Numbered from the stretch's first letter, positions 10,334 to 19,331 are shown. The stretch is DNA of 64,000 bases from Diaphorobacter aerolatus (GCF_014489535.1 NZ_CP060783.1:930001-994000); one strand, 5' to 3'. Made by a program: numbers and translations. Notes: generated from the sequence alone by a model not told the origin.

Positions 10334-11182
10334 ATGGAAATCAGGTGGATGTCCGACCTCAACCTATTCAATGTCTACCTCCAGCGCTGGGGCGCAAAGG
10401 CCGCTGGTAAGCCATTTGCCACTCCTACCAGCGATCTTCTGCCTGTGAGCCTCACCGGGAATTTGGAAGGCCTCCCGGCGATGATCAAAATTACACGAGA
10501 CCTTGATGAACGCATCGGCGGGCAGGTGTTGCAATGGTGGGGTGGCAATGGTGCGGCGCGCGTATATGCATACGACCCAGATTCAGGAGCGCTACTGATG
10601 GAGCGTGCAACGGGCTCCAAGCATCTGCTGCGCATGGCTTTAGAAGGGGAGGATGATGCAGCGACCACCTGTATCTGCCGCACCCTCCACCGACTGCATT
10701 CAAACAGATCCTCGGACCCACCTAAAGAGTTGCTGCCTCTGAAGGATTTTTTTAGATCGCTAGCACCTATGGCCCAGCGGGAAGGCGGCCTTATGGCCGA
10801 ATGCGCAATGGTGGCAAATGAGCTACTGCTTGATCAGCGCGAGCGGGTCGTCCTGCACGGAGATGCGCACCATAGCAATATCCTCGATTTCGATCAGCGT
10901 GGATGGCTCGTAATAGATCCCAAACGCGTCACTGGTGAGCGTTACTACGACTACGTTAATTTGCTGTGCAATCCTGACTTGAAAACTTGCACCGATCCAG
11001 TGCGCTTTGCTCGGCAGTTGGCGGTAGTTATCGATGTTGCAGGGCTAGAGCGTAAGCGTTTGCTCAGATGGGTTATGGCCCATGCGGCCTTGTCTGCCGC
11101 TTGGTTTTTGGAGGACGGATTGCGCACCCACGCAAACAGGGAATTGGCCGTTGCGCATCTCGCTCGACAGGCATTAGCTTGA
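10334..11182 (+). CDS. APH(6)/StrB-like phosphotransferase
   Basis: This 282-residue protein resembles the streptomycin 6-phosphotransferase / hydroxyurea-resistance kinase family. The catalytic loop VLHGDAHHSNILDF (HGD...N) and the metal-binding segment WLVIDPKRVTGE (IDP) are intact, with the family's AALSAAWFLEDG near the C-terminus. Such enzymes phosphorylate aminoglycoside hydroxyls using ATP. Whether this one acts on streptomycin is unknown, because chromosomal relatives often have other substrates. The start could be 10334 or the ATG at 10349. Its codon use is more AT-rich than the core genes, and it lies just behind a tRNA gene, which suggests acquisition. Confidence 0.8.
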   Translation: MEIRWMSDLNLFNVYLQRWGAKAAGKPFATPTSDLLPVSLTGNLEGLPAMIKITRDLDERIGGQVLQWWGGNGAARVYAYDPDSGALLMERATGSKHLLRMALEGEDDAATTCICRTLHRLHSNRSSDPPKELLPLKDFFRSLAPMAQREGGLMAECAMVANELLLDQRERVVLHGDAHHSNILDFDQRGWLVIDPKRVTGERYYDYVNLLCNPDLKTCTDPVRFARQLAVVIDVAGLERKRLLRWVMAHAALSAAWFLEDGLRTHANRELAVAHLARQALA

Positions 11183-11289
11183 GGAGTTGCTCAATTGAGC
11201 CGCAAGAGATATTCGTGGAAGTGAACTGCCCTTGGTCAGGTAGACGAACTCAGCCTATGCTGCTCGACCTAAAATTCCGCCATCATAAA

Positions 11290-11312
11290 AATCAAAAGCC
11301 GCGCTTTCTGTA
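11290..11312 (-). terminator. Weak terminator of the secreted-protein gene
   Basis: Read on the minus strand, aaagc-gcg-gctttt is followed by gattttt, immediately after the stop codon of the gene ending at 11314. The stem is short. Confidence 0.5.
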
Positions 11313-11313
11313 T

Positions 11314-12159
11314 CTAGTCTTTTTTTCGATCCAAAAGACACCGCCCGGCCTGTATATCATCCGCCGTCTGAGGAACGCAGAACCCAAAAACAGCGAAGCT
11401 GTCAGACATATCCAGTTTCTCATCCGGGATTGCAAAAAGATTTTGTTTGAATTTCATGCTCAACACTCCCTTCTCATCGACCTCCATATCTTCAGCCTTA
11501 TAGTATTTATATGCTGAAGTCGTGTTTGGCCCGCATGACTGAAAACCCATGGAAGTAAATTTTGATCCCTTTGGTTTCAAATTGCCGGTGTACTCGCACC
11601 AGGATTTTTCATCTCCGTTTTTCATATAAAATCGATCACCATCGACCTTCATCTGAAATTCCATTGATTCAGAAAAATCGACAGCGTTTTTCAGATTGAA
11701 CGCGGTAATTTTGAAATTATTATTCAATCTACTGCGATGATCGTCGTAAACATATTTTGTGATGGCCTGAGGATCTTCGCCGGGAAGGTATACAACACCA
11801 GAAACATCAGTATCAAAGTCGATCCTGATTCTCCCAACAATTTTGTCTAATTGCCCCGTCCGTTGTTTCCCACCCAAAACAGTTCCACCTTTATACTCAT
11901 TGAGATTGGTTTCCAGTGTTTTACCGTCCATGACTTTTCCGGAGCCAAGATAAAAGTTCGAAGTCCCGTCAGCGCGGTATCCGTAGTACGAAATCACCAT
12001 CACATCGCCATTTTGTCGTTCGATCTGAAGACCCCGCCCCGGCTCGCCAGGTTTTTCGCCAGAAAAGCTCCATAGACCTGATTGGGGCACTGCCGCCATT
12101 GACGGCAGGGAAACCTGACATATGGAAGCAGCAATTGCGATTCGGAGAATATTTTTCAT
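11314..12159 (-). CDS. Secreted hypothetical protein
   Basis: I do not recognise this protein. The chosen start at 12159 gives a clean signal peptide (MKNILRIAIAASICQVSLPSMAA). The frame is open further upstream, but that part is not protein-like. The mature part of about 258 residues is rich in beta-type sequence (QSGLWSFSGEKPGEPGRGLQIE, VMVISYYGYRADG) with several Tyr and Lys residues. It has few Cys (WCEYTG, FQSCGP, FGFCVP, GRCLLD), perhaps forming disulfides. The gene is clearly more AT-rich than the core genes. It converges on the APH(6)-like gene. Confidence 0.65.
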   Translation of the reverse strand: MKNILRIAIAASICQVSLPSMAAVPQSGLWSFSGEKPGEPGRGLQIERQNGDVMVISYYGYRADGTSNFYLGSGKVMDGKTLETNLNEYKGGTVLGGKQRTGQLDKIVGRIRIDFDTDVSGVVYLPGEDPQAITKYVYDDHRSRLNNNFKITAFNLKNAVDFSESMEFQMKVDGDRFYMKNGDEKSWCEYTGNLKPKGSKFTSMGFQSCGPNTTSAYKYYKAEDMEVDEKGVLSMKFKQNLFAIPDEKLDMSDSFAVFGFCVPQTADDIQAGRCLLDRKKD

Positions 12160-12314
12160 AGATAGGCCTGACCGATGCATATGAGGAAAATAGCTGTGGT
12201 GGTATCGGAATACGATCTTGACTATACGACAGCCACGAGCCGGCCAATGCTCCATGACGGGCGGCGACGACTGCTACGAGAGCGTGCTGGCCGGGTCGCC
12301 GCTGGAAAATGAAA

Positions 12315-12339
12315 ACGCCCGATGCGGTGCACCGGGCGT
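12315..12339 (-). terminator. Rho-independent terminator of the lipoprotein gene
   Basis: A 7-bp perfect stem (acgcccg / cgggcgt) is followed on the minus strand by ttttcatttt. It lies about 100 bp after the lipoprotein stop codon at 12441. Confidence 0.75.
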
Positions 12340-12440
12340 CTGTGTTGGCTGTTTCCTCGCGAACAGGTTCGCGCGTGAAATTTTTATTCAACGTTCGAAA
12401 ACGACTCTCTTTCCACTGCCGAAGACATTGGCGCTGATAC

Positions 12441-13271
12441 TCAATTCAATCGTGTCGGGCAACTGACCGTCGGTGCCGGACTCGTCATGATCAAGTCTCC
12501 AATTTCACTGTTGGTTTTGGCCGGGCGGTCGGCCATCCAGCACAGGCGATTTGCCTCGGGAAGCCAATACACCCACTGCGTTTTCGCTCCGTTAAGGGCC
12601 GTGGTATTGAAGCGATAGATGGGCACGCCTTGATACGTGAATGAGGTCCACAAGGTATTCGTCCAACTCAAGGGCTCGCCCACTACAGCGCCCTCGCCAC
12701 TGCAATTGCCATTGTCGTAAACGCGTACTCCGTCGTACTGCACCATGGTGTTGCCATTCACCACATAGCGCCTATTGGCTTGTCCTGTCCCTTGTCCGTT
12801 GGGACCAGGATTGCAGGTTCCTCTGACCACCCAGTTGCCCGCAAATTTTGCCAACCCGTCGGCGGGCACGGGGCCCGGGCCGGGATCAGGATTCGGGGTC
12901 ACGGATGTCACACACTGGACCTGAATATTGGTCACATCGGCGCTGGCAGTGCCTTCGCCATTGACGGTTTTGCAAGTTTGACCTTCAGGCTGCTTGGACA
13001 CCGTCACGACGTATTTTGCGCCGCGATCCACGACCTTGTTAAAGGCGAATTTTCCATTTTCCTGTGCCCTGAGATCGTCGCTACCATTGTTTTGAAGAAC
13101 GACGGCCTTGCCCACGCTCAGTCCCGTAACCGTTCCGCCAATGACGAATCCCAAGCTCGGGTCCGGTGGATTTGGATTGCCGTCGTCGTCATCATCATCT
13201 CCACCACACGCTACGAGTGATGCCGCAACAAGACTCATGCAAGCAATTTTTATATATCTCGAATCCAACAT
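12441..13271 (-). CDS. Outer-membrane-type lipoprotein of unknown function
   Basis: The protein has 276 residues. A lipoprotein signal ends in the lipobox LVAC, followed by GG and a run of six Asp, a common linker in Burkholderiales lipoproteins. Residues about 45-120 form a beta-rich carboxypeptidase-regulatory-like or Ig-like unit: GGTVTGLSVGKAVVLQNNG, then YVVTVSKQPEGQTC and a closing VQC. After a proline/glycine linker the C-terminal domain (FAGNWVVRGTCNPGPN to RLCWMADRP) resembles other uncharacterised secreted domains. A tail of hydrophilic residues ends in SCPTRLN. No partner genes are obvious. Confidence 0.7.
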   Translation of the reverse strand: MLDSRYIKIACMSLVAASLVACGGDDDDDDGNPNPPDPSLGFVIGGTVTGLSVGKAVVLQNNGSDDLRAQENGKFAFNKVVDRGAKYVVTVSKQPEGQTCKTVNGEGTASADVTNIQVQCVTSVTPNPDPGPGPVPADGLAKFAGNWVVRGTCNPGPNGQGTGQANRRYVVNGNTMVQYDGVRVYDNGNCSGEGAVVGEPLSWTNTLWTSFTYQGVPIYRFNTTALNGAKTQWVYWLPEANRLCWMADRPAKTNSEIGDLIMTSPAPTVSCPTRLN

Positions 13272-13345
13272 GACACTTCCCAGAAAGTTAGTGCTGGAAA
13301 TCTAGGGCACGAGTGCCAACGTGGATACCCTCCGTCAGTGGGGTA

Positions 13346-13367
13346 GTTGCTAGCACTTGTAAGCAAC
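13346..13367 (-). repeat. Stem-loop at the end of the TPP-riboswitch operon
   Basis: gttgct and agcaac form a 6-bp perfect stem with a 10-nt loop just after the stop codon of the last gene of the operon. No T tract follows, so a termination role is uncertain. Confidence 0.35.
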
Positions 13368-13371
13368 GCGC

Positions 13372-14157
13372 TTACCGCATCACCAATCCCCCATCCACCA
13401 ACAGCACCTGCCCGGTCATGAACCCGCTGAGGTCCGAGGCGAGGAACAGCACCGGCCCGGCGACGTCTTCGGGTTGCGCCAGGCGTCTGAGGGGCGTGGC
13501 GGCCATCAGGGATTCGCGAAAGGATTCTTTGGTGGCTTGCGTGCCCTGAGTCGGATAGACCAACCCGGGCGCAACGCAGTTCACGCGGATGCCGACGGGG
13601 CCGAGTTCGGTGGCCAGGTTGCGGCTGAACGTCACCAGTGCGCCTTTGGACGTGGTGTAGTCGTGATACGGCACGACGGGGTTCTCCACGAGATTGGTGA
13701 CGATGTTGACGATGCTGCCTTTGGCGCGTTGGCGCATCTGCGGAAGCACCGCGCGGCAGACGTTGAAGGCGGCGCCGACGGCGCCGTCAAACTGGGACTG
13801 ATAGTCGCTCCACTCCAAATCGTCAAAACGGCGGCGCTGCTCGGGAATGAACGCATAAGGTTTGAATGCGTTGTTGACCACGATGTCGATTGCGCCTGCC
13901 TCGCGCACGACACCCTGAACCATTTCCTGCACGGCCACGTGCGAACCCACGTCGGCCTTGATCGCCCATGCGTCGCCACCGGCCGCCATGCATGCGGCCA
14001 CGGTTCGCGCGGCGGCTGCGTCGTTGCTCAGGTGGTTGATCACGACGGTAGCACCTTCGCGTGCGAAGGCCGCGGCAATGGCCGCGCCTATTCCACGGCT
14101 CGCCCCGGTGACAAGTACCACCTTGCCGCGCAAATTCAACGAAGTAAACGCCTGCAT
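13372..14157 (-). CDS. Short-chain dehydrogenase/reductase, last gene of the TPP-riboswitch operon
   Basis: This 261-residue classical SDR has the NAD(P)-binding motif VTGASRGIGAA, the NNAF variant of NNAG, a Tyr-Lys pair in the DYTTSKGALVTF segment, and the C-terminal LFLASDLSGFMTGQVLLVDGG. Such enzymes interconvert carbonyls and alcohols. The catalytic Ser position reads NIVTNLVENP, where a Thr or Asn replaces the usual Ser, so the active site is slightly atypical. It follows the substrate-binding protein gene with one intervening base. In this operon it could carry out the last reduction, aldehyde to alcohol; that is an inference. Confidence 0.88.
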   Translation of the reverse strand: MQAFTSLNLRGKVVLVTGASRGIGAAIAAAFAREGATVVINHLSNDAAAARTVAACMAAGGDAWAIKADVGSHVAVQEMVQGVVREAGAIDIVVNNAFKPYAFIPEQRRRFDDLEWSDYQSQFDGAVGAAFNVCRAVLPQMRQRAKGSIVNIVTNLVENPVVPYHDYTTSKGALVTFSRNLATELGPVGIRVNCVAPGLVYPTQGTQATKESFRESLMAATPLRRLAQPEDVAGPVLFLASDLSGFMTGQVLLVDGGLVMR

Positions 14158-14158
14158 G

Positions 14159-15190
14159 TCAGGCTCCGGGCAGCAGGCTGGTGTCGACCACGTCGGTCAC
14201 CTGGATGGCGCGCTGAATCATGCCCAATGCGCGGTAGGTGTCCGCGCCCTTTTGGAGTGCCGCGAGATCGAAGTTGCCAAGCCGCGCCACGCCGCCTGCC
14301 GTAGGCAGCGAGGCCGCGTTGCGCAGCTTGATGATTTCGAGATTGACGTCGCGCTGCGTACCGTCAATGGCACGTTTGCCCGCGAGCGTGGCTGCCTCGT
14401 CGGGATGGGCAATCATCCATGCTGCGCTGTCGCGGTAGCCTTTGAGGAAGGCCTTGAGCACGTCCCGCTTTTGATGCCGCCATTCCTCGCGCACCACGAA
14501 CATGTCGCTCGAGATGTTCAGATGGTCGCGGACCTGTATCACGTGGATGTCCCCCATGCCCTTGCGCAGCCCCACGGCCAAACCGGTGTCGGTTGCGGCC
14601 GTGGCGTCGACCTGTCCCTGCATCAGCGGCGCAAAGTTGAGCAGGCCGGTGACGACAATCGTCACGTCCGATTCCTTGAGTCCGGCCTGATGCAGCATGA
14701 CCAGCAGGTTCTGTCGCGTGCCGCTCGCGAGGCTGTAGACGCCGATCTTCTTGCCCTTGAGGTCGGCAGGCTTGCGAATGCCAGCCGACTGGAGCGATAC
14801 GACGTTGAACACGTTCTGTGGGTAGATGTCGTAGATCGCGACCAGCTTTTCGCCCTTGTCGAGCGCCATGAAGAACGATCCCGGATCGGTGAAAGCCACG
14901 TCGGCCTGACCGCTGAGCAGATTGCGGATGGCGTCGCCGCCGCCCGCACCGGGAAGGTAGGTGAGCGCGATGCCATGCGCCTGAAAGAAACCCTTGTCTG
15001 GCTCCGCGAGGATGTTGGTGATCTCGCTGATGGGCTTGCTCCATCCCGCAAGCCGAATCTTGTTCTGCGTGGGCGACGCCGCACCTGTGCCTGCGACTGT
15101 GAGGCTGGCAATACCCGCGCATGCGCCCAGCAGATGCCGACGCGAGACGAGGAACGAAGATGAGGACGAGGATGAAGTGATGTGGGCCAT
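14159..15190 (-). CDS. ABC transporter substrate-binding protein, NMT1/ThiY-like
   Basis: This 343-residue periplasmic binding protein belongs to the NMT1/THI5-like group that includes SsuA, TauA and the thiamine-precursor protein ThiY. The N-terminus carries a serine run and a Tat-like signal SRRHLLGACAGIASLTVAG. The fold core shows KIRLAGWSKPISEITNILAEPDKGFF, GAGGGDAIRNLLSGQADVAFTD and LKGKKIGVYSLASGTRQNLL. Placement in an operon under a TPP riboswitch suggests that the ligand is thiamine-related, for example a pyrimidine breakdown product. The ATG at 15190 is chosen because it follows the permease stop by 5 bases. Confidence 0.88.
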   Translation of the reverse strand: MAHITSSSSSSSFLVSRRHLLGACAGIASLTVAGTGAASPTQNKIRLAGWSKPISEITNILAEPDKGFFQAHGIALTYLPGAGGGDAIRNLLSGQADVAFTDPGSFFMALDKGEKLVAIYDIYPQNVFNVVSLQSAGIRKPADLKGKKIGVYSLASGTRQNLLVMLHQAGLKESDVTIVVTGLLNFAPLMQGQVDATAATDTGLAVGLRKGMGDIHVIQVRDHLNISSDMFVVREEWRHQKRDVLKAFLKGYRDSAAWMIAHPDEAATLAGKRAIDGTQRDVNLEIIKLRNAASLPTAGGVARLGNFDLAALQKGADTYRALGMIQRAIQVTDVVDTSLLPGA

Positions 15191-15195
15191 GGCAA

Positions 15196-15983
15196 TCAAG
15201 GGTTGTCGCGCAAGCGTGTACTGGGAAAAGCGTGCGAGCGCAGCAACCGGCGCTCCAGCAGTTGGCAGAGTTGATACAGCAAGATCCCATCAGCGCGATG
15301 AGCACCAGTGCGGCAAACATGAGCGTGGTGTCCATCATTCCCTGAGCCGCGATCACCACGGCACCAAGTCCCTGGCTTGCGCCCATGAACTCGGCCACCA
15401 CCGCACCCACCAGCGCCAAGACCACGGCTACACGCAATCCGGCAAGAATGGCCGGAAGACCCGTGGGCAGCTTCAGGCGAACCAGCGTCTGAAGGCGCGT
15501 AGCACCCAGCATGCGAAACAATTGCAGTCGCTGCGCGTCAACCTGCCGCAGACCTGTCAGCGTGTTTTCCATCAGCGGAAAAAAGCAGATCAGCGCCGTG
15601 ATCAATACCGTTGGCAACAATCCAAAGCCGAACCACAGCACGAAAAGCGGCGCGAGTGCGAGCTTGGGTACCACCTGGCTGACGACCACATAAGGTTTGA
15701 GCACACGCTCCAGCAGCGGGCACTCGGCCAGCGCCATGCCCGCAAGCAAACCCACGGCAGCGCCCATGATCAAGCCCAAAGAGACGGCTTGCAGTGTCGC
15801 CCAGATGTGGGGCCAGAAATAACCCGAAGCCAGGCCTGACCACAGCGAGGTGATCACGGCAGACGGCGCAGGCAGCACCAGCGCCGACAGGCCCGATTGC
15901 CGCACCACGATTTCCCATAGGCCGAGCAGGGCAACGAGCAGAACCGCAGACAGGCCACGCGCGGCAAAAGGCGAAATGCTCAT
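15196..15983 (-). CDS. ABC transporter permease (ThiX/SsuC type), apparent frameshift
   Basis: This inner-membrane permease has about 262 residues and six predicted helices. The EAA cytoplasmic loop that docks the ATPase is visible as MLGATRLQTLVRLKLPTGLPAILAGLR. The frame breaks after VLIALMG. One G missing from the run at 15286-15288 restores GILLYQLCQLLERRLLRSH and a stop at 15196. Its start overlaps the ATPase stop by 4 bases (ATGA), showing translational coupling. It pairs with the binding protein downstream and the ATPase upstream. Confidence 0.9.
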
Positions 15984-16726
15984 GCGTTGGTCCCGTCCAT
16001 CGATGCACGCACGCGTGCGCAGTAGTCGTTGAACACCGCGCCATCGCGCATGGCCTGCGTGCGCGGCCTGGGCAGCGCGATGGCAATGTCGTCCACGATG
16101 CGGCCCGCGTGCATGAGCGCAATGCGGTCGCCTACGTAGACGGCTTCGTTGATGTCGTGCGTGACGAAAAGCACCGTGGTGCCGCGTTCCCGGCAGGCAC
16201 GCAGCAGATCGTCCTGTAGCTCCGCGCGCGTGATGGCGTCAAGCGCGGCAAAGGGCTCGTCGAGCAGCAATAGGGGCGGCTCCAGAACCAGGGCGCGCGC
16301 CAGCGCCACCCGGCTTTGCTGCCCACCCGAAAGCTCACGCGGATAACGTTCGGCACACTCTACCAACCCCAGTTGATCCAGCAGTTGCAGCGCACGTTGC
16401 TCGTCGCGCGCCACAGGTTTGTGCTGCAACGACACCGGCAGCAGCACGTTGCTCAATGCGCTGTGCCAATCCAGCAGCGTGGGCGACTGGAACATGAAAC
16501 CGACTTGTGGACCGGGCGCGGCCAGCTCGCCTCCCCGCAATACGATGCGACCCGACTGCGGCGTCAACAAGCCCGCCGCCAGCTTGAGCAGCGTGGTCTT
16601 GCCGCAGCCACTGCGCCCCAAGAGACAATGAATTTCGCCCTCCTGCATGCGCCAGTCCACGCCATCGACCACCGGTGGGCGCTGCGGGTAGTGGAAGGTG
16701 ACACGATCAACGTGCAGAAACGTCAT
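15980..16726 (-). CDS. ABC transporter ATP-binding protein (ThiZ/SsuB type)
   Basis: The 248-residue ATPase energises the importer. It has Walker A GRSGCGKTT, a Q-loop in VGFMFQSPTLLDW, the signature LSGGQQSRVALARAL, Walker B LLLLDEPFAALD, and the switch His in LFVTHDINEAV. The start at 16726 is favoured because the frame upstream overlaps the preceding gene. Its ATG lies 1 base after the TGA of the LuxC-like gene. Confidence 0.93.
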   Translation of the reverse strand: MTFLHVDRVTFHYPQRPPVVDGVDWRMQEGEIHCLLGRSGCGKTTLLKLAAGLLTPQSGRIVLRGGELAAPGPQVGFMFQSPTLLDWHSALSNVLLPVSLQHKPVARDEQRALQLLDQLGLVECAERYPRELSGGQQSRVALARALVLEPPLLLLDEPFAALDAITRAELQDDLLRACRERGTTVLFVTHDINEAVYVGDRIALMHAGRIVDDIAIALPRPRTQAMRDGAVFNDYCARVRASMDGTNA

Positions 16727-16727
16727 G

Positions 16728-18197
16728 TCAGTCCGCATAACGCGCGAAGGGCTGCGCAGCCAGTTCGGCGGATTGTTCGATCTCGGTGATGCGCACCAGA
16801 TCGAGCAGATTGAAACGGCCATCATGATGCCAACCGGGCTCGGGCATGCTCATGGAACCGATGGCACTGATGCGCGTGACGCCCGCTGCACCCAGCAGAT
16901 CGGCCAATCGGTAGAGGTCTTCAGGCCCTGCCGCCACGCCGGCGGTCTGCAGAAAATCGCGCTGCCCGGCAACCGCGCTCACGACCTCCTCCAGACGTTC
17001 AACCGTGACCACGGCAATGCTACGTTGCGATGCCGTGGGCATGAGCGGCTGCAGCGTTTCACTGAATGCCACGCTCCAGGGCGCATCATTCGGGCCGATC
17101 AGCAGGTCGCCACCCTCGGCAGCGGACATCGCGCGCCATTCGATGCCCTGCTGCCATTTGGCGACGGCCGCGCCCTCCTCCAGATCGAGCGAGCGGCGGG
17201 CAAAGCGGCGCTGCAGGTTGGCAAGCTCGGCCGCCAGATAGTCGGCAAACGCGCGTGCAGACACCGGCGCGCCGCGCTCCACGTAGAACACATGCGGCGA
17301 ATAACAGCCCTGCTGGTCGTAACGCATCACGTCCCACGCCGCCAATCGCGCAATCGATGGGGCCTTGAGCGTGTCGAGCGCCGAGGCCGCGATCACGCCA
17401 AAGCCCAGCTTGTGTCCATGCGGGAGAAATCGCGTAGTCACCGGCAAGCGACGGCGCAGCGCGTCGAGCGTGGCATTGCCGCCGTAGGCGAGCACCGTGT
17501 CGGCGCGTGCATAGAGTGCGTCCGCATCCTCTCCGCCCGCGCCGCGCCACCAGACCACCGCCAGGCAATCGGCCAGCGGCGGATGCACGTCGGCCAGCAG
17601 GCGTGCAAACCAGCCCGCGAACAGCGGTTCGGCGCTCGCCAGTTTGCCGATGCCTGGCGCCTTCACGAGCAGTCCGCAAATCATGCTCCACAGCGAGAGC
17701 GCGGGCACGTTACCGGCCCAACTGTGCACCAGCAGATCGGGGCCGAAGGCACGCGCCGCGCCGCCCTTTGCCACCGGCTGAAAGCCGTCGAGCACGGCGG
17801 GGTTGGCGAAATCCTCCACCACGAAGCGCCGTAGTTGCAGCGCGCGAAAGGTCTTGAAAAATCCAGTCAACCCAAGGCGCACCATGTCGGCGTCGTAGCC
17901 GCTCACCACGGGCAGCCAGGTGTCGGCCTGCTGGCGCATGGGATCGTTGCCATCGAGCAGACGCGCCATCGCACGGTCGATCACATCGATGATCTCCGCC
18001 ACCGTCATCGAGCGCAGATGACGCGCCGCGGCATCGCGAACACGGTCTGCCAACGCCAGCATCTGCTGAGCGGTCAGCATGGGCACCGACACTTCGAGCC
18101 GCTGCGCATCACGCTCGAAGACAAGCACTTGCCACTGCACCTCATCGTCGCGCAAGCCCGGCAGCCAACCCGCCTTGATCCGCTCGATTGGCGTCAT
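16728..18197 (-). CDS. LuxC-like acyl-CoA/acyl-protein reductase
   Basis: The 489-residue protein belongs to the LuxC fatty-acyl reductase family, which reduces an activated acyl group to the aldehyde with NADPH. A central block shows LLVHSWAGNVPALSLWSM and WWRGAGGED. The likely catalytic cysteine sits in YDQQGCYSPHVFYVERG, matching the DQ-x-C-x-SP pattern around the LuxC active-site Cys. The start at 18197 overlaps the LuxE-like stop (ATGA). There are no luxA/B luciferase or luxD genes nearby, so bioluminescence is not the role. Position in a TPP-riboswitch operon points to a thiamine-related carboxylate as substrate (inference). Confidence 0.85.
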   Translation of the reverse strand: MTPIERIKAGWLPGLRDDEVQWQVLVFERDAQRLEVSVPMLTAQQMLALADRVRDAAARHLRSMTVAEIIDVIDRAMARLLDGNDPMRQQADTWLPVVSGYDADMVRLGLTGFFKTFRALQLRRFVVEDFANPAVLDGFQPVAKGGAARAFGPDLLVHSWAGNVPALSLWSMICGLLVKAPGIGKLASAEPLFAGWFARLLADVHPPLADCLAVVWWRGAGGEDADALYARADTVLAYGGNATLDALRRRLPVTTRFLPHGHKLGFGVIAASALDTLKAPSIARLAAWDVMRYDQQGCYSPHVFYVERGAPVSARAFADYLAAELANLQRRFARRSLDLEEGAAVAKWQQGIEWRAMSAAEGGDLLIGPNDAPWSVAFSETLQPLMPTASQRSIAVVTVERLEEVVSAVAGQRDFLQTAGVAAGPEDLYRLADLLGAAGVTRISAIGSMSMPEPGWHHDGRFNLLDLVRITEIEQSAELAAQPFARYAD

Positions 18198-19288
18198 ATG
18201 GCGCTGGCCTTCACGAATTCCTCGACGGCCAACGAGCAGCCCTTGGCCGCTGCGCCCTGCGCGCGCCCGAGTAACTGAAAGCCGCCCTCGGCCCACTGGC
18301 CCACGTCCTCGGTGAGGATGGTGGTGACCGAGTTGTAATTGGCAAGATCGCAATGCACGAGAATGCCGCGCTCGCCCGAAGGCACATCGCTGCCCGTGAC
18401 CGGATCGACGAGGCGCGAACGAATCCAGTGCGGGCCCGACTTCACCGAAGGCAGCACGGCATTGCCGTCGTCGTAGAACTGGGTACTCAGTTCCGTCATG
18501 CCATACATGTTGATGCAGTACGCGCGCGGCACGCCCAGCAATTGCGACAGCTCGGCGTAGAACTCCGCGAGCGGCAACTCGCGCGACTGGCCCTTGTAGC
18601 CGCCGGTATCCAGGATGCGGCTGCCCGTTGGCAGGCAAAAGCTACGGCGCGCAGCGCGCAGCGCATCCATCACGTGCACCAGACTGAAGCTCGCACCGAG
18701 CAGCGCATAGGGGGTGCCGCTCGATTCAGCCGATTCGAGCGCCGCACACAGACCGTCCACGTCGACGCCTTCGGGCGACAGGAAATAGCGACTCTCGCCC
18801 GTGCCAAATTCCGACTTCGCGAGCGCCAGATAGTGCGCAAGCGACGAATGGGGCATGGCCTGCTCGTCGGGAAAAAGAATGCCCATCGGCATGCGCTCCA
18901 CGCCGCGCATGAAACGTTGCGCGAAGTTGCGCGTCATCGACAAATCGTAGACATCGAGCCGCGGATGAAAATGCCGCCCGCGCGCCGCGCGCCTCGTGGT
19001 GCCGCTGGTCATGAACACGCGCTCGCCATCGCTCGCCGGCTGACTGCGCAACTCCGTGGCCTTGAACGCGTCGATAGGCACCGCCGGAATGTCACGCCAC
19101 GACTTCACGTTGCGCGGCGTGGCCCCACGCCGCTGGCAGAAACTGCGAAACGGCAGGTTCGATGCATGTTGATGGGCAAACAATCGCATTGCGAGTTGAT
19201 CGAACAAGTCGTCGATGGAGGGCTCGGCGGCATCCATGCGGATGAATGCGAGCAGATCGGATACCAGCGCGGCGGGCGTGTCGTCCAT
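18194..19288 (-). CDS. LuxE-like acyl-protein synthetase, first gene of the TPP-riboswitch operon
   Basis: This 364-residue protein is a LuxE family ATP-dependent acyl-protein synthetase. In luminous bacteria LuxE adenylates a fatty acid and passes it, via a cysteine, to LuxC. Visible motifs are the serine/threonine-rich loop VFMTSGTTRRAARGRH, the region INMYGMTELSTQFYDD, a GERGILVHCDLANYNSV segment, and a C-terminal GAAAKGCSLAVEEF whose Cys matches the acylated LuxE Cys. It is the first gene downstream of the TPP riboswitch. Its ribosome site (gaagga, 10 bases upstream of the ATG) can pair with an upstream segment. Confidence 0.87.
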   Translation of the reverse strand: MDDTPAALVSDLLAFIRMDAAEPSIDDLFDQLAMRLFAHQHASNLPFRSFCQRRGATPRNVKSWRDIPAVPIDAFKATELRSQPASDGERVFMTSGTTRRAARGRHFHPRLDVYDLSMTRNFAQRFMRGVERMPMGILFPDEQAMPHSSLAHYLALAKSEFGTGESRYFLSPEGVDVDGLCAALESAESSGTPYALLGASFSLVHVMDALRAARRSFCLPTGSRILDTGGYKGQSRELPLAEFYAELSQLLGVPRAYCINMYGMTELSTQFYDDGNAVLPSVKSGPHWIRSRLVDPVTGSDVPSGERGILVHCDLANYNSVTTILTEDVGQWAEGGFQLLGRAQGAAAKGCSLAVEEFVKASAI

Positions 19289-19296
19289 GTAGTCAT

Positions 19297-19331
19297 TCCT
19301 TCGGGCAGCAAATACGCATTGCTCCGAAGGC
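19297..19331 (-). promoter_or_regulatory. Probable Shine-Dalgarno-sequestering hairpin of the TPP riboswitch
   Basis: On the minus strand, GCCTTCGG (19331-19324) is complementary to CCGAAGGA (19304-19297), which contains the ribosome site of the LuxE-like gene. The loop is about 19 nt. This suits translational control by the upstream aptamer. Confidence 0.65.

Noticed and set aside
11189..11200. Perfect 12-bp palindrome gctcaattgagc after the APH(6)-like gene
   Set aside because: Too short and without neighbours or T tract to assign a role.
13958..15163. Plus-strand open frame opposite the binding protein gene
   Set aside because: Shadow of the binding-protein gene; no ribosome site or motif.
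18194..18640. N-terminal extension of the LuxC-like frame into the LuxE-like gene
   Set aside because: The extension lacks LuxC similarity and overlaps a real gene; the ATGA junction at 18197 is the natural start.
16728..19288. A luminescence operon
   Set aside because: luxA, luxB and luxD are absent, and a TPP riboswitch precedes the genes.
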